Positions 62,335 through 64,000 of a stretch of DNA of 64,000 nucleotides are shown here, piece by piece. The stretch comes from Fibrobacter succinogenes (GTDB lineage: Bacteria; Fibrobacterota; Fibrobacteria; Fibrobacterales; Fibrobacteraceae). The DNA lies in NCBI GenBank assembly GCA_902794535.1, contig CADBHQ010000002.1, forward strand, positions 1 to 64,000, read 5' to 3'. Made by a program: the position numbers and the translations under genes. Positions within the stretch are counted from its first letter, which is position 1. Every line of letters begins with the position of its first letter. The notes beneath the pieces are model-generated. The model did not search any database, was not told the origin of the DNA, and saw only the letters and a program-made list of their open reading frames with translations.

Positions 62335-63492
62335 CTAAAGTAGTTCAGAAACCAGTTTGTCAAGCGCCGCTTCGGATTCGGCGCTGAGCGTAGACTTCAC
62401 CGTCACCACGGTTTCGGCGAGCGTTACATTCTTGAGCGTGGCGAGGATTTCCGTCATTTTCTTAGCGGCCATGGGAGCCCAAGTGCCGTTTTCCACGACA
62501 CCCACCTTGCGGTTAGAATAGTTCTTTGCCTTGAGGTGATTGAGGAAATCTTCCATCACCGGGAAGAGGCCTGCATCGTACGTGGGAGCGGCGACCACCA
62601 TGCGATCGTAACGGAAAGCGTCTTCGATGACTTCGGCCATGTCGCTGCGGGCAAGGTCAGAGACCACGACCTTTTCGACACCGGCGGCGGTCAGCTTTTC
62701 AGCAAGCTTTTCGGCAGCCGTCTTAGTTCCGCCGTAAATAGAGGCGAATGCCACGAGCACGCCCTTGTCTTCGGGAGCGTAGCTGCTCCAGGTGTTGTAC
62801 TTGTCGATATAATAACCGAGGTTTTCAGTGAGCACAGGGCCATGCAACGGGCAAATCGTCTTGATGTCGAGCGCGGCAGCCTTCTTGAGCACCGCCTGCA
62901 CCTGGTTGCCGTACTTACCCACGATATTGAAGTAGTAGCGACGAGCTTCGCAAGCCCAGTCATCCGGGTCAGCATCGTACACACCAAACTTGCCGAATGC
63001 ATCGGCCGCAAACAAGACCTTTTCGCTCTGTTCATAACTGAACAGAACTTCGGGCCAGTGCACCATCGGAGCACCAATAAACTGCAAGGTGTGCGCACCG
63101 AGCGAAAGCGTATCGCCTTCCTTCACGGTCTGCATCTTGACCGATTCAAGGAGCGTCATGAACTGCGGCAGGAGCGAGAAAGCCTTCGCCGAAGAAACGA
63201 GCGTTGCTTCTGGGTACTTCGCAACAAAATCAGCAATGCCACCGGCATGGTCCGGTTCCAAGTGATGAATCACCAAGTAGTCCGGCTTGCGGCCAGCGAG
63301 AGCGGTTTCCAGATTGGCGAGCCACTCGCCCACCTTGTGCGCATCGACCGTATCTGTCACGGCAATCTTTTCGTCCACAATCACATAGGAATTGTACGCC
63401 ATGCCCTCGGGCACCACGTATTGGCCTTCGAACAAATCGATGTCGCGATCATCGACACCGATATACTTGATATTTTCACTAAAAATCTTCAT
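62335..63492 (-). CDS. FprA-type A flavoprotein
   Basis: Flavodiiron protein of 385 residues that reduces O2 to water (or NO to N2O) to protect anaerobes. The metallo-beta-lactamase-like domain has the di-iron ligands H-x-E-x-D-H (HLEPDHAGG), HWPEVLF, ADAFGKFG and CPLHGPV. A flavodoxin-like domain (about 250-385, VAFASIYGGTKTAAEKLAE) binds FMN. No rubredoxin domain is fused, so an external electron donor is needed. GGAG precedes the ATG. Typical of oxygen-tolerant anaerobes. Confidence 0.9.
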   Translation of the reverse strand: MKIFSENIKYIGVDDRDIDLFEGQYVVPEGMAYNSYVIVDEKIAVTDTVDAHKVGEWLANLETALAGRKPDYLVIHHLEPDHAGGIADFVAKYPEATLVSSAKAFSLLPQFMTLLESVKMQTVKEGDTLSLGAHTLQFIGAPMVHWPEVLFSYEQSEKVLFAADAFGKFGVYDADPDDWACEARRYYFNIVGKYGNQVQAVLKKAAALDIKTICPLHGPVLTENLGYYIDKYNTWSSYAPEDKGVLVAFASIYGGTKTAAEKLAEKLTAAGVEKVVVSDLARSDMAEVIEDAFRYDRMVVAAPTYDAGLFPVMEDFLNHLKAKNYSNRKVGVVENGTWAPMAAKKMTEILATLKNVTLAETVVTVKSTLSAESEAALDKLVSELL

Positions 63493-63545
63493 AGAGACTC
63501 CTAATTATTTCGCAAAGAATTTAACAATTTCTTTGGAAATGATTT

Positions 63546-64000
63546 TTAATCTTCCAAGAAATACTGCACGTTCGTCACGACGCGCACCTTCTTGATGTAC
63601 GGCGTATTTTCGTCGCGGTCTTCGATAGAGAACACGCCCTGCGTTGCCGTCTTGATTTTGCCAAGCTTGCTGTCGGAATCCTTCGCGAATTTTTCAGCAG
63701 CGGAGCGTGCATTCTTTGTCGCCTCGTCAATCATGGCGGGCTTGATTTCGTTGAGACCGTTAAAGCTATAGACGGTGCGGTACTGGTAATCGCTGCCGCT
63801 AAAGGCGATTCCATGTTTCAGGAGTTCACCCTGTTTTTCCATGGCCTTACGAACAAGTTCTACATCGTTTGTTGCGACAGTTGCAACCACGGTTGCCACA
63901 TAGCGATAATTATGTTTGCCACCGCTGTACAGTTCGCCATCGGCATCGACAATCGCCGGAGTCGAGTAAGTGATATTTTCTTTTTGAATGCCGTTTTCGA
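63546..64000 (-). CDS. SIMPL (DUF541) domain protein, partial
   Basis: The frame is open from the window edge to a TAA at 63546-63548; the start lies beyond 64000. It reads GIQKENITYSTPAIVDADGE, then YVATVVATVATNDVELVRKAMEK, and ends IKKVRVVTNVQYFLED, the pattern of SIMPL-domain (DUF541) proteins, which are usually exported. About 150 residues are visible of a usual 230-250. Function of the family is poorly defined. Confidence 0.78.
   Translation of the reverse strand, partial: ENGIQKENITYSTPAIVDADGELYSGGKHNYRYVATVVATVATNDVELVRKAMEKQGELLKHGIAFSGSDYQYRTVYSFNGLNEIKPAMIDEATKNARSAAEKFAKDSDSKLGKIKTATQGVFSIEDRDENTPYIKKVRVVTNVQYFLED

Overview
The window looks like a chromosomal segment of a Fibrobacter species (Fibrobacterota, gut fibre degrader). 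The strongest evidence is a set of protein families described as Fibrobacter-specific paralogous families: a lipoprotein with two FISUMP (TIGR02145-type) domains, a TIGR02147-type protein, and a TIGR02171-type lipoprotein of 920 residues. Polysaccharide-active secreted enzymes (two GH26, a GH30, a CE1-like esterase) and Por/type IX-like sorting modules fit this. There is no phage, plasmid, insertion sequence or CRISPR array.

Layout. 0-12 kb: tandem CBM35-GH26 mannanase-type genes (both carrying frameshifts), a GH57/DUF3536 protein, hpt, a small membrane protein, cysE, nth, an M50-like membrane protein and a GH30 enzyme. 12-19 kb (minus strand): glutamate racemase, a helicase open frame running into a PlsC-type acyltransferase, and a three-gene envelope glycosylation group (methyltransferase, GT4, UPF0104-type membrane protein). 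19-20 kb: a 650-bp structured intergenic region followed by a sigma-70 family gene preceded by a near-perfect sigma-54 type -24/-12 element. 20-27 kb: two giant secreted surface proteins. 27-37 kb: hemW, a membrane class III cyclase, two tRNA-Gly genes, the TIGR02147/lipoprotein pair, infC-rpmI-rplT, the FISUMP lipoprotein and a TrmA-family methyltransferase. 37-47 kb: TIGR02171 lipoprotein, MFS transporter, diguanylate cyclase, Nudix hydrolase, two paralogous barrel-like proteins, trmO, prfA, prmC. 47-54 kb (minus strand): a run made of mrp, DUF971, a second sigma-70 factor, two TPR proteins and rlpA. 54-64 kb: DJ-1/PfpI protein, ModF-like ABC ATPase, unknown membrane-anchored protein, CE1-like esterase, barrel protein, bifunctional NAD(P)HX repair enzyme, FprA-type flavoprotein and a SIMPL-domain protein cut by the window edge.

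The most unusual material lies between and at the ends of genes. Several intergenic stretches are packed with short perfect inverted repeats, often with 3-nt loops, and some of these palindromes extend into coding 3' ends. One such stretch sits between two identical 99-bp copies of the rplT 3' end, and the rplT gene itself appears to have lost about 16 codons just before that duplicated end. A FISUMP gene loses its normal 3' end exactly where a tRNA-Gly gene and its terminator begin. Two widespread-type palindromic elements sit after prfA and, in frame, inside the Nudix gene.

At least three genes (both GH26 genes and the methyltransferase) carry single-base frameshifts, and the helicase/acyltransferase fusion may be a fourth. 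This density could mean residual sequencing indels, so those genes should be checked against reads before being called pseudogenes. All functional assignments come from reading motifs and lengths; no database search was run.
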